A DNA stretch of 64,000 nt from Sphingobacteriales bacterium (GTDB taxonomy: Bacteria; Bacteroidota; Bacteroidia; Chitinophagales; JADIYW01), in assembly GCA_016719635.1 (NCBI GenBank), contig JADJYT010000001.1, forward strand, positions 744,001-808,000, written 5' to 3'. The notes beneath the pieces are model-generated. The model saw only the letters and a list, made by a program, of their open reading frames with translations. It was not told the origin of the DNA and did not search any database. Both the position numbers and the translations under genes were made by a program. Positions 29,129-38,048 of this stretch are shown here, piece by piece (the stretch's first letter is position 1; the number at the start of each line of letters is the position of its first letter).

Positions 29129-29821
29129 TTAAAAACATTCAACATTAAACACTTCGGCAAATTTAGCGATTAAAACCCGCTTAACTTCATTAAGGTTTAT
29201 CTCATTTCTGCCGTCTTTCCGTTCATGTTGAATCGAGGTAACCCCTTTATCCGTAAATCCGCAAGGATGGATATACTTGAAGTAGCTCAAATCCATATCC
29301 ACATTTAAGGCAAAACCATGCATGGTCACCCATCGGGAGGTTTTAACGCCAAACGCCGCAATCTTTTTAGTCTGATCATCTGATTTTGAATCCACCCAAA
29401 CGCCCGTAGCATCGGGTATCCTATAGCCCGCAATACCATATTCTGCGATGGTTTGTATCATCACTTCTTCCAGCATGCGCATGTATAGTTTGATATCGGA
29501 CGAAAAATATTCCAGGTCTAAAATAGGATATCCCGTGATTTGTCCCGGCCCGTGAAAGGTGACATCCCCCCCTCTGCTGATATGGAACACATCTACACCT
29601 TTCTCATTCAGAAAATCTTCGGATAATAAAACATTTTGTTCGTTGGCTGCCTTGCCTAAGGTGATGACCGGATGATGTTCACACAAGTACAAAGAATGAG
29701 CGTCCGAATTGGACTGCCCCCTTAGTTTGTTATCGATCAGTTCTTCGAATTTATGCGTTTGAATCGCCAAAGCATCCGCGTACTTCATCAAACCTACATC
29801 AATAATTTGTAATTTTTGCAT
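29129..29821 (-). CDS. lipB: Octanoyltransferase LipB
   Basis: 230 aa. It transfers octanoyl from acyl carrier protein to lipoyl domains. RGGDVTFHGPGQ (83-94) is the family signature. Lys160 in AFGVKTSRW and Cys187 in YIHPCG form the catalytic dyad. It lies between the PGI/PMI gene (75 bases upstream) and the pseudouridine synthase gene. The spacer before it carries imperfect TGGACAATGG-type short repeats. Confidence 0.94.
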   Translation of the reverse strand: MQKLQIIDVGLMKYADALAIQTHKFEELIDNKLRGQSNSDAHSLYLCEHHPVITLGKAANEQNVLLSEDFLNEKGVDVFHISRGGDVTFHGPGQITGYPILDLEYFSSDIKLYMRMLEEVMIQTIAEYGIAGYRIPDATGVWVDSKSDDQTKKIAAFGVKTSRWVTMHGFALNVDMDLSYFKYIHPCGFTDKGVTSIQHERKDGRNEINLNEVKRVLIAKFAEVFNVECF

Positions 29822-29896
29822 GATAGTCGACAGTCAATGGCCAATGGACGACAGCAAAAGAAGCAGTGGGCTATTGGGTATGGACAATGGATAATT

Positions 29897-30892
29897 CTAA
29901 AATGGATGTTCCGCGAGCTTGTTTTTCAGTTTGCCGATCACATCGACCTCTACGGCATCCACACCTTTCAACTCAGCCAGATAATAGGATACCCAGTCTG
30001 TCAGATGAATCAGATACATGCTTCGAACCAGATCGTAATCCCCTTTGGAATAAATCTCTATCACATCACTGGCATATTGACCGACTACCTCTTTTGTAAA
30101 TTCCATGCGCTCCTGATTGCGTTCAAAATCCTGGTTATTGCGGATAAACACCACCGCGATGTTTTCGTTCTTTTCGCGCCAGCCGACCAGCTCATTATGG
30201 TTCATTTCCGGCACCACATGATGCCAGCAAAGCATTTTTGCATTTTCATTGATTTGCTGACGGAAACGTATGGATACTCCTTCAAATTTAGCATCCGAGT
30301 AAATCACCGGAATTTTACCGCTTAACTTCTGTGCAATTTCTTTCGCCTGTGACTTGATGGCTGCTTCGTCTGTTTCCAGTAAGGTAATTGCCTCCTGCAG
30401 GTATTGCTTAAATCCGTCTTCCAGCAAACCTAAATGAAACAAAATATACAATAGCTGCACATACGACTGTCCGAATGCGGCCCGCGGCGGTGAACCACCG
30501 TCAATATTCACAAAATCGATATCGTTCGTTTCCGCGTATTCCTGAATCAATCCGCCGGACGTGATACATACAATCTGCGCATTTTTTTTGAACGCCTGCA
30601 TCAGCGCCGACAACGTTTCTTCGGTATTGCCCGAATACGATGATATGATGACCAGCGTATTCTCATTGACGAAGGCCGGAATCTGGTATTCTTTGTTGAC
30701 AATAACAGGCACGGATAAATCATCTCTCAGTACATTGGACAAAATCGTACCACCGATACCGGAACCACCCAGACCCGAAATTAAAATATTGCGTATCGGA
30801 AATTTATTCTTACCGATTTTAGCCTTCTCCCCGATTTCAATCGCTCGTTTCAGTTGAGCAGGGAACCCCTGTATCAAATCATCCATTTTCAT
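29897..30892 (-). CDS. Bifunctional phosphoglucose/phosphomannose isomerase
   Basis: 331 aa with two SIS sugar-isomerase halves. LISGLGGSGIGG (about 37-48) and SSYSGNTEETL (about 88-98) bind the sugar phosphate. GGSPPRAAFGQSYVQLLY is typical of the PGI/PMI family first known from archaea. It interconverts fructose-6-P with glucose-6-P and mannose-6-P. No separate pgi is seen in the window. It heads a probable three-gene minus-strand unit with lipB and the pseudouridine synthase. Confidence 0.9.
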   Translation of the reverse strand: MKMDDLIQGFPAQLKRAIEIGEKAKIGKNKFPIRNILISGLGGSGIGGTILSNVLRDDLSVPVIVNKEYQIPAFVNENTLVIISSYSGNTEETLSALMQAFKKNAQIVCITSGGLIQEYAETNDIDFVNIDGGSPPRAAFGQSYVQLLYILFHLGLLEDGFKQYLQEAITLLETDEAAIKSQAKEIAQKLSGKIPVIYSDAKFEGVSIRFRQQINENAKMLCWHHVVPEMNHNELVGWREKNENIAVVFIRNNQDFERNQERMEFTKEVVGQYASDVIEIYSKGDYDLVRSMYLIHLTDWVSYYLAELKGVDAVEVDVIGKLKNKLAEHPF

Positions 30893-31121
30893 AATTAATT
30901 ATATTTAAACACATCGAAATATAGATTCTTAAGCTAAAATTTGCTTTAGCAAATCCTATAAATCACTTTTCAAATGAAATCCTGCAAAAATAAACCCCAA
31001 AAGAATACATAGAAATGAATAAATTCATTTTATCATGAATCTATGTGTTTATAATCAGACTGTAAAAAAACGAAAAAATCGCCATACTCAAAAATCATTT
31101 ATCTTTATACACGTTAATTTT

Positions 31122-31466
31122 ATGAAAAACAACGCGCAAACGGGACAAAATGCCGAACTTTTAGCACAGGCCTATCTTATAAAGAAGAACTACCGCATTT
31201 TGTTCACCAACTGGCGCCATAAACACGCTGAAATTGACATAATCGCCCGGGATGGCAACGTGGTAGTGTTTATTGAGGTGAAAGCCAGAAAAAACAACTC
31301 ATTCGGCCATCCGGAAGAATTTGTAGACAAACATAAGATGAAAAAAATGCACGAGGCGGCCGAAGCATATATCCAACAATCCGACTGGCCCGGTGAGCTG
31401 CGTTTTGACATCATCTCGATAGAAAACGAGACAAAGATCACGCATTTTGAAGATGCATTTTACTGA
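31122..31466 (+). CDS. YraN-family (UPF0102) putative endonuclease
   Basis: 114 aa from the ATG at 31122; an in-frame ATG at 31035 would add an A-rich non-conserved lead. GQNAELLAQAYLIKKNY, then HKHAEIDIIARDGNVVVFIEVKAR, supplies the Asp, Glu and Lys of a PD-(D/E)xK-like nuclease core. Size and order match UPF0102. The cellular role of the family is unclear. The 230-base gap before it contains a nested hairpin (ACATAG...CTATGT around AAATGAATAAATTCATTT, about 31007-31051). Confidence 0.88.
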   Translation: MKNNAQTGQNAELLAQAYLIKKNYRILFTNWRHKHAEIDIIARDGNVVVFIEVKARKNNSFGHPEEFVDKHKMKKMHEAAEAYIQQSDWPGELRFDIISIENETKITHFEDAFY

Positions 31467-31548
31467 ACCACAACAAGCCTGCTGGATTCATTAACAGATT
31501 TTTTCATACCTTTGTCAACTATTCCATTTACAACCACAACTTAACTAA

Positions 31549-32629
31549 ATGACCAACGAACAATATAAAACACTTCAAGAAAGAGTCAGCTCTTTTGGGA
31601 GGTATCTTTGACGTCGCTAACAAGGCAGAACAAATTAAAGACGACGAAGCCAAAACCCTAGCGCCGAATTTCTGGGACGACCAGCTCAAGGCACAGGCCT
31701 TAATGAAAGAAATCAAGCAGAACAAGCATTGGGTGTCTTTGTACAAAAACGTCGAAAAGAAATTCGATGACTTAATGGTATTGCGTGAATTCCAGGAAAT
31801 GGGCGAAGCCACCGAAGAAGAGGTCGACCGGCAATACGAAACCATCCTTGCCGAGCTGGATGACAATGAATTCAAATCCACCCTCAAAAACGAAGAAGAC
31901 AACCTGAGCGCCATTCTCGAAATCAATGCCGGCGCGGGCGGTACGGAAGCCTGCGACTGGGCAGGTATGCTGATGCGCATGTACACCATGTGGGCGAATA
32001 AAAACAACTATAAAGTAACAGAACTGGATTACCAGGCGGGTGAGGTGGCCGGTGTCAAATCGGTATCGCTGGAAATAGATGGTGATTTTGCGTTCGGCAT
32101 GCTGAAAGGCGAGAACGGCGTACACCGCCTTGTCCGGATCTCTCCATTTAATGCGCAGGGCAAACGCATGACCTCCTTCTGTTCAGTGTTTGTGCATCCG
32201 GTTGTGGACGATTCCATCGATATAGAAATCAATCCAGCCGATTTGGAGTGGGATGTTTTCCGGGCGCAGGGTGCCGGCGGACAGCACGTCAACAAAACGG
32301 AATCCGCGGTACGCGTGCGGCATTTGCCGAGTGGTATTGTCTGCGAATGCCAGACACAGCGCTCGCAGATACAGAACCGTGAAACGGCCCTGAAGATGCT
32401 GAAATCAAAATTGTATGAAGCGGAACTGCAGAAACAACTGGAAGCCCGGGATGCCATCGAAGCGCAGAAGATGAAAAACGAATGGGGCTCGCAGATCCGA
32501 AGTTATGTGCTGGACGACCGATGGGTGAAAGATTTGCGGACAGGCTATAAGGTGACCAACCCGGATAATGTGCTGGACGGCGACCTCAACGGATTTTTCA
32601 AAGCCTACCTCTTGCATAAATCAGGTTGA
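31549..32629 (+). CDS. prfB: Peptide chain release factor 2, with programmed +1 frameshift
   Basis: About 359 aa. The 0-frame begins ATGACCAACGAA at 31549 and reaches TGA at 31609 after 20 codons. The site GGGAGGTATCTTTGAC (31597-31612) holds the SD-like GGGAGG, the slippery CTT and the in-frame TGA followed by C. A +1 shift resumes with Asp (GAC, 31610-31612) and the rest of RF2. Downstream motifs: SPF in RLVRISPFNAQGKR (the UGA-recognising tripeptide) and GGQHVNKTESAVRV (peptidyl-tRNA hydrolysis). RF2 thus autoregulates: low RF2 lets the ribosome shift. A -7-like TACCTTTG lies at 31507-31514. Confidence 0.96.
31597..31612 (+). promoter_or_regulatory. prfB programmed +1 frameshift site
   Basis: GGGAGG-TAT-CTT-TGA-C: the internal Shine-Dalgarno-like run sits three bases from the slippery CTT, the in-frame TGA stop and the C that makes it weak. 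It is identical in layout to the known RF2 recoding element. Confidence 0.95.
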
Positions 32630-32693
32630 TTTTTATAAATTACTGTTGGATTTTACAAAATTCATTTTTGGATACCCTTTATTCCTGAATACT

Positions 32694-32861
32694 ATGGAAA
32701 ACAAACTTATCAAAGATGCAGATTACTATTTGGATGAAATCGGCAGAATGGTAATTACGGAGGCCTATCATCTGAAGCGTGGACATTGCTGCAAGAATGA
32801 CTGCAAACATTGCCCATGGAAAGATGAACATGAAATTGAGCCCATATTTGATGGTCAATAG
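32694..32861 (+). CDS. DUF5522-family small cysteine-rich protein
   Basis: 55 aa from ATG at 32694. The motif EAYHLKRGHCCKNDCKHCPW has four cysteines and a histidine, arranged CCxxxCxxC, suggesting metal binding. I recognise the family as DUF5522, common in Bacteroidota and of unknown function. It follows prfB by 64 bases on the same strand. Confidence 0.8.
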   Translation: MENKLIKDADYYLDEIGRMVITEAYHLKRGHCCKNDCKHCPWKDEHEIEPIFDGQ

Positions 32862-32901
32862 ACGATGGACCATGGACTATGGACCAATAACTATTAACCA
32901 A

Positions 32902-33867
32902 TCAGGCTCCTTTCAGAAAATAATTGACGAGTCTTTTTTCCAGCCAGTTGTGTTCGGCTTTCAGGTCTTCGCAGAAACCGACATGCCCGCCGCCGATGGG
33001 AATTTCCAAGTGAAAACTTTTCGATTTTCTGGCCACCTGGACAGGATAGCATTCCCTGGTCAGCAAGGGGTCATTATCCGTGTTAATCAGCAAGGTGGGA
33101 GTCTTTATCTTTTTGAGGTAGGTGGATGCCTGAACGGTTACATTGTAATCATGGATATTCTTAAATCCATGCATCGGCACGGTGCAGCGTTCCGTAAACT
33201 CCCATAAGTTCCGGGCTTTCGCGATCGACTTATAATCCATCGCATCCGGGTAACGGGATTGTTTCAACAGCACCTTATCTTTCACCTGTTGGGTAAAACG
33301 GCGTTCATAAATCTTATTCCACCCTTTGATCAGATGCGGAAAGGACGTTTCGTAATGCAGCGGCACAGACACCGCCACCGCCGCATCTATTGTGTGTACA
33401 TTATTCCATTTCTCCTCGCCCAGATATTTCAGGGTCAGGTTGCCGCCCATGGAAATACCAATCAGGCTGTAGGAATCGTAGGTATTATTTTTCTGGATGT
33501 GTTCAATCACATAATGCAGGTCTTCCGTTTTCCCGGAATGATACCCGAAAAACTGACGGTTGTCTTCCCCGCTGCATCCCCTGTAATTCCAGACACAGAC
33601 ATCATATCCGTTTTTATTCAGAATTTTTACCAGGCCTTTGGCATACACACGCTGGGAACTGCCCTCAAAACCATGCGAGATGATAATAAGTTGTTTACTG
33701 TCGATTCGGCTCCAGTCTAAATCCAGAAAATCATCGTCCCAGGTTTCTATCCGCTCGCGCTGATAGCTCACCCCTTCCACCTGACGGTATAAATTTGGCA
33801 CAATGGTTTGCAGGTGCCTGGTATAAAGCCACTTCGGGGTTTTCAATATGGGAGAAGTCAGGAGCAT
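32902..33867 (-). CDS. YheT-family alpha/beta hydrolase
   Basis: 321 aa. HGFEGSSQRVYAKGL holds the oxyanion region, GISMGGNLTLKYLGE (about 138-152) the nucleophile elbow G-x-S-x-G, and a distal GGGHVGFCED supplies the catalytic His; NTDNDPLL has the acid. The family is called YheT/EMB8-like, with esterase activity. Its gene starts 18 bases after the stop of the epoxide-hydrolase-like gene, so the two form a unit. Confidence 0.9.
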   Translation of the reverse strand: MLLTSPILKTPKWLYTRHLQTIVPNLYRQVEGVSYQRERIETWDDDFLDLDWSRIDSKQLIIISHGFEGSSQRVYAKGLVKILNKNGYDVCVWNYRGCSGEDNRQFFGYHSGKTEDLHYVIEHIQKNNTYDSYSLIGISMGGNLTLKYLGEEKWNNVHTIDAAVAVSVPLHYETSFPHLIKGWNKIYERRFTQQVKDKVLLKQSRYPDAMDYKSIAKARNLWEFTERCTVPMHGFKNIHDYNVTVQASTYLKKIKTPTLLINTDNDPLLTRECYPVQVARKSKSFHLEIPIGGGHVGFCEDLKAEHNWLEKRLVNYFLKGA

Positions 33868-33885
33868 CTATGTTTCAGGTTCAAG

Positions 33886-34767
33886 TTATACATTCCTGCC
33901 GAAAAAGTCAAGCAGGTAGCCATTCACTTCATCCGGGCAGTCATTCTGCGTCCAGTGTGAACAGTCCCTGATATACCTGATGTCCAGTGCCGCATTGATG
34001 TGTTGCTGCGTATTGAACGTCAGTTCCTTGCCCAATGCTTTGTCGCCTTCGCCCCAAATCAGCAGCGTCGGTGACTGTATCTTATTTTTAAAAATGCTGA
34101 CATTCGGTTTCGTCTGCAGCATGGCGCGGTAATAATTGATGGAACCTGTCAGCGCGCCTTTTTGCTGAAAGGCATGCACAAATTCATCCAGGTCAGCATC
34201 CGTGAAATTTTCCTTGTGGTACATCCATCCGCGTACAAATTGTTTGAAGAACAAGGGCAACACATACGAGTACAGCAACTCCGGCAATAACGGAATCTGG
34301 TGCATGAACATATACCAGCTGCGCAGCAACTGTGACGGATTTTCCTTAAAACTCTTCAGCATCTCTTTCGGATGCGGGCAGTTCAGCACCGCCAGTTTTT
34401 CCGTCATCCCGGGATACATGGCCGCGAATGCCCACGCCACCGCACCGCCCCAGTCGTGGCCGACGATAAACGCCTTATCAAAACCCAGTTTCGGAATCAG
34501 CGCCGCGATATCCGAAGCCACCACATCGGTTTTATAATTGGACACTCCGTGCGGTTTATCACTCAGGTTAAACCCCCGTAAATCCGGAGCCACCACCGTA
34601 TATTTTTCCGCGAGCACAGGAATCTGATACCGCCAGGTGTACCAGAACTCCGGCCAGCCGTGCAGGAGCACCACCAGCTTTTTGCCGGTGCCCTGTCTGG
34701 CGATGTGCAGTTTAATGCCGTTTACTTCCACAAATTCGTGCGTGATAGTCCTGTTATCCATTTTCAT
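33886..34767 (-). CDS. Epoxide-hydrolase-like alpha/beta hydrolase
   Basis: 293 aa. LLHGWPEFWYTWRYQIP (about 34-50) is the HGxP motif of soluble epoxide hydrolases, and GHDWGGAVAWAFA carries the nucleophile Asp in place of Ser. The acid and catalytic His follow near the end (IRDCSHWTQND). An aspartate nucleophile fits an epoxide hydrolase or haloalkane dehalogenase; HGWPEFW with two plausible lid tyrosines favours the former. Co-transcribed with the downstream YheT-type gene. Confidence 0.85.
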   Translation of the reverse strand: MKMDNRTITHEFVEVNGIKLHIARQGTGKKLVVLLHGWPEFWYTWRYQIPVLAEKYTVVAPDLRGFNLSDKPHGVSNYKTDVVASDIAALIPKLGFDKAFIVGHDWGGAVAWAFAAMYPGMTEKLAVLNCPHPKEMLKSFKENPSQLLRSWYMFMHQIPLLPELLYSYVLPLFFKQFVRGWMYHKENFTDADLDEFVHAFQQKGALTGSINYYRAMLQTKPNVSIFKNKIQSPTLLIWGEGDKALGKELTFNTQQHINAALDIRYIRDCSHWTQNDCPDEVNGYLLDFFGRNV

Positions 34768-34846
34768 TGAGTTTGAATGAGCATAAAAGTAAATTTATTC
34801 CCTAAATTTATCAAACAAGCATCACTTATTTTTCAAACTTTCACAC

Positions 34847-35866
34847 ATGCAGCACGAAATCACACAAGCAGGACCCCTGCTGAACGAAGAAGGCAGCCTT
34901 TCGCAAAAAGGCTGGGCAAAAGATTTAGTTTTACGGTATGACCGCAATGCCATCAAGGCCTCCGGACTGCGAATCAAGGAATGGGATTATTACTGCATCC
35001 TGCAGGAAGATTTTGGCATTGCACTCACCGTGGCGGATAATTCCTACCTGTCCCTGATAGCCGTCAACGTGTTTGATTTCATTCATAATAAAGAAACCAC
35101 CGACATGGTACTCCTCCCGTTTACGATGGGGAAATTAAATATGCCCTCGCACTCCGCCTTCGGCGATACGGTGGTACAGCACAAAAAGGTGCAGATATCC
35201 TTTCGGCATATCGAAGGAAGGCGGCAGCTGGATGTTGATTTTCCGTCGTTCAACAACCGAAAAGGAATAACAGGAAGCATATCGCTGACACCTCTGAACA
35301 AGGACAGCATGGTAATTGCCACGCCCTGGAAAGAAGACCCGCTGGCATTTTACTACAACCAGAAAATCAACTGCCTGGCGGCGGCGGGTTCATTCACCGT
35401 TGGCAATGAGACGCATGTATTCGAACCGGAGAAAGCGCTGGGTGTGCTGGATTGGGGACGCGGCGTGTGGACCTATAAAAACCGCTGGTACTGGGGTTCC
35501 GCATCCGGCTATGTGGACGGACAGCCGTTTGGTTTCAATATCGGCTATGGCTTTGGCGATACCTCGGCGGCCACGGAGAACATGTTGCTGTACAACGGCG
35601 TGGCCCATAAGCTGGAAGATGTGAAATTCATCATCCACACGAACGACTACCTGCAGCCCTGGAAATTCACGAGTAACGACGGGCGTTTTGAATTAGATTT
35701 TCAACCTGCGATAGACCGCTATTCCAATACCAACCTGCTGCTGCTGCAATCCAAACAGCACCAGGTGTTCGGTTATTTCAGCGGAAAGGTGATACTGGAT
35801 GACGGCATAGTGCTCACTATTGACCGGCTGCTGGGATTTGCGGAAGATGTGCTGAACAGATGGTAG
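34847..35866 (+). CDS. DUF2804 family protein
   Basis: 339 aa, no signal peptide. It opens with QAGPLLNEEGSLSQKGWAKD and continues with a two-lobe beta-rich domain containing WKEDPLAFYYNQKINCL and GVLDWGRGVWTYKNRWYWGS. This matches DUF2804, whose fold relates to lipocalin-like hydroxyneurosporene-dehydratase-type domains. Biochemical function unknown. It is the last ordinary gene before the accessory region. Confidence 0.82.
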   Translation: MQHEITQAGPLLNEEGSLSQKGWAKDLVLRYDRNAIKASGLRIKEWDYYCILQEDFGIALTVADNSYLSLIAVNVFDFIHNKETTDMVLLPFTMGKLNMPSHSAFGDTVVQHKKVQISFRHIEGRRQLDVDFPSFNNRKGITGSISLTPLNKDSMVIATPWKEDPLAFYYNQKINCLAAAGSFTVGNETHVFEPEKALGVLDWGRGVWTYKNRWYWGSASGYVDGQPFGFNIGYGFGDTSAATENMLLYNGVAHKLEDVKFIIHTNDYLQPWKFTSNDGRFELDFQPAIDRYSNTNLLLLQSKQHQVFGYFSGKVILDDGIVLTIDRLLGFAEDVLNRW

Positions 35867-35986
35867 AAGCAGGGCGGCTACTGACACCTATTCAATACAT
35901 AAGAAACGATTCTCTATATAGTTGGTAAAACAGCGGAGATATAAACACAAATAAGCACTAAGAGCATACAAAATATAATATACCTA

Positions 35987-36016
35987 TTTGATTATTTATG
36001 AAAAATACTATATTTG
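35987..36016 (+). promoter_or_regulatory. Bacteroidota-type promoter reading into the accessory gene array
   Basis: TTTG at 35987-35990, an 18-base spacer, TATATTTG at 36009-36016: an excellent match to the -33/-7 consensus. It lies about 520 bases before the first array gene and points the same way as every credible gene up to 40982. Confidence 0.5.
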
Positions 36017-36060
36017 ACAAAACGTAACAAAGGAGCGTGTATACAACATAGAGTAGTTAG

Positions 36061-36087
36061 TATATGCGAACCAATGGTGCGCATATA
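36061..36087. repeat. Hairpin TATATGCG...CGCATATA at the left edge of the array
   Basis: An eight-base-pair perfect stem with loop AACCAATGGTG. Part of it (AATGGTGCG, 36073-36081) recurs inverted as CGCACCATT at about 36457-36465, on the far side of the low-complexity block. Confidence 0.6.
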
Positions 36088-36094
36088 AACAGTT

Positions 36095-36432
36095 AGGGGG
36101 AGAAGAAAAAAGAGGGGTTTGGGGGAGAAAAGAAAAAAAATTCCCAAAAAAAAGAAAAGGGGGCCCGGGCCCGGGGGGGGGGGGGGGGCATCAGGAAGTT
36201 TCTCCGCGTGGGAGGGGGGGTTGGGAAAAAAAGACGGGGGGAAAATACGCGGGGGGCCGCGAGGAGGGAAGGAGAAGAGAGAAAGGGGGGGGAGGGGCGG
36301 GGGGGGCGGGCGGGAAGGGAAAAAAAAAAAAAAAAAAAAAAAAAGAATCCCGCCGCCCCCCCCCCCCCCCGCGGCACCGCCACCCCCAACACCCCGCCCG
36401 GGGGGGGGCGCCCCCCCCCGGCCCGCGCCCCC
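36095..36432. other. Low-complexity homopolymer block, probable assembly artefact
   Basis: Almost every base belongs to a run of G, A or C: about 17 G near 36173, 24 or more A near 36320, and long C runs near 36355 and 36410. Normal sequence resumes on both sides. Frames through it encode only Gly, Lys, Pro and Arg. Composition is unlike anything else in the window. This is best read as corrupted consensus over a region hard to sequence, not as genes. Confidence 0.85.
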
Positions 36433-36541
36433 GGCAACGTTGGCTGTAATGCCTTCGCACCATTAGCCCTTAATCTAAAAAGTGTAGCACGACAGACCGA
36501 ATACGAATAACCGACATATAGAATATTATAACTTTGCTTCA

Positions 36542-37754
36542 ATGAAATTTGCAAATCCCTTTAGTAATCTCAATATAGCCGAGCAAAATCAAAAATGGGT
36601 ATTACCTGTATTTCTGCTTCTGTTTATCCCTTTTTATGTATTGATAGTGTATGTGATTACTTTTTCATGGACACTAGTCGCGGTTCCGCTTGACAAGGAT
36701 GAATTATTTGCCAATCCCAAGTATTCGTTTTATATCAAAGTTGTGCTGATTACAATAGCGGTTATCAGCCTATACAGAGTGGCATTAGCCCTGTATGACT
36801 TCTTTAGGTATAATAACAGACCTAATAATAAAATTTCAGCTAATTATTTGTATTGGATAGTTAGTAGCACGATATTGTCTCAACTAGTTTTTATTGTATT
36901 TGCCTTTACGCTTTCAAAAACGCTTCAACTTTTAGCCGGCTGGCAGGCAAATGATGTTTACGGGTTAATTACCGATAGTGGTTCAAAAGCCAAAAGCGTT
37001 TATCACCTCATTCCAAACCTGATACAATTGCCAGGTGTTGTAGCAGCAATTATTATCTATCTAGTTTGGTCTTTTTTGCTCTACGTCAACCATTATTTAG
37101 GTCATGTATCACGACTAATGTGGTTGCTTTCGCATCGTCCGCACCATGTTACCACTGCCCTGACTAATGGCACAGGTTTTTTAGCCGACATGCAGTTTAT
37201 TATCGGTTGGATTGTAGTCATTATTGAGACAGTTATAGTAGTTCTAATTTCTAAACTCATTACTACCGAACAGGAAACTGTTGTTATTATGTTTTTTGGT
37301 TTTGCGGTATTTTATCAATTGCTAGAAGTAACTAACCATGCAGCTACTTTTTTATCAGCCTATGAAAAACAATAAGGTTCTAAACTTCATTTCTAAACTA
37401 TTTGTTACCGGCCCTTATCATGTCTTGCATCATTCATCGCACGAAGACCACGCCATGGCAAACCTTGGCGGAAATACCGGACTTTGGGACTATATTTTTG
37501 GAACTTATTGCGACTTACCTGAAAACGAACCCAACTTTGGACTAACCCATCAGCCTGCATTGGAGTTGTCTGCAACGGCAATAGTTTTTGGAGGTTTGCA
37601 ACAAATATATTACGAGTTGACACACAACAAAGATTTCTTAACACGGCTCAAAATTATTTTCGGTGGCATCTATTACAAACCACCTTTTACCAAAGACTTT
37701 TTAATTATTGCTGATGGCAGACAACATGTGGTTTTACATAAGATACTACAATAG
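36542..37754 (+). CDS. Fatty acid hydroxylase/sterol desaturase-like membrane protein, one frameshift
   Basis: Two overlapping frames (36542-37375 and 37338-37754) make one protein of about 400 aa. The first has four or five membrane helices and histidine boxes HYLGH, HRPHH and NHAATF. The second continues GPYHVLHHSSHEDHA with the remaining His boxes, then NLGGNTGLWDYIFGTY, the classic C-terminal signature. The frame must change by +1 near 37347-37375, where runs of six T and five A occur, so a one-base error is a plausible cause. The family uses a di-iron centre to hydroxylate or desaturate lipids. First gene behind the low-complexity block, and AT-rich relative to the flanks. Confidence 0.75.
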
Positions 37755-37854
37755 TTTGTGTGATACATTTACTTTGTCGCAGTTCACAGTCAGACAAGGA
37801 GAGTATCAGTTCAACCTGTACGGTAACTCTTCCTGTGGACGAGTAATGGCACAT

Positions 37855-37991
37855 GCCGCTAACAACAATTTGGCAAAAGTGGCGGTTTCGTTCTCCGCAG
37901 ACACTTTTATGGTTACAGAAAGTTCAGTTCTCCGCATCAACATTTGTGGTAAAAATCGCCACCTTCGCCAAACTGCAAAACCGTTATCGGC
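37855..37991 (+). repeat. attC-like imperfect palindrome A
   Basis: Outer arms GCCGCTAAC (37855-37863) and GTTATCGGC (37983-37991) are complementary at 8 of 9 bases. Inner arms at 37869-37888 (TTTGGCAAAAGTGGCGGTTT) and 37953-37972 (AAATCGCCACCTTCGCCAAA) are complementary at 17 of 20. The centre (about 64 bases) is unpaired or variable. Total length is 137 bases. The order outer arm, inner arm, variable centre, inner arm, outer arm is that of an integron attC site. It lies between the hydroxylase and amidotransferase genes. Confidence 0.6.
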
Positions 37992-38048
37992 TATTATTAG
38001 TTTGAGTACAATAAATTAGTTCCGAAAACAAAATTAAATAAGAAAATT

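Noticed and set aside
32840..32900. ATGGACCATGGACTATGGACC short imperfect repeats (also near 29830-29890)
   Set aside because: Very short, degenerate intergenic runs without clear unit number; no function suggested.
36119..36510. Several 90-150 codon ORFs on both strands
   Set aside because: They consist of Gly, Lys, Pro and Arg runs in the homopolymer block, which is probably corrupted sequence.
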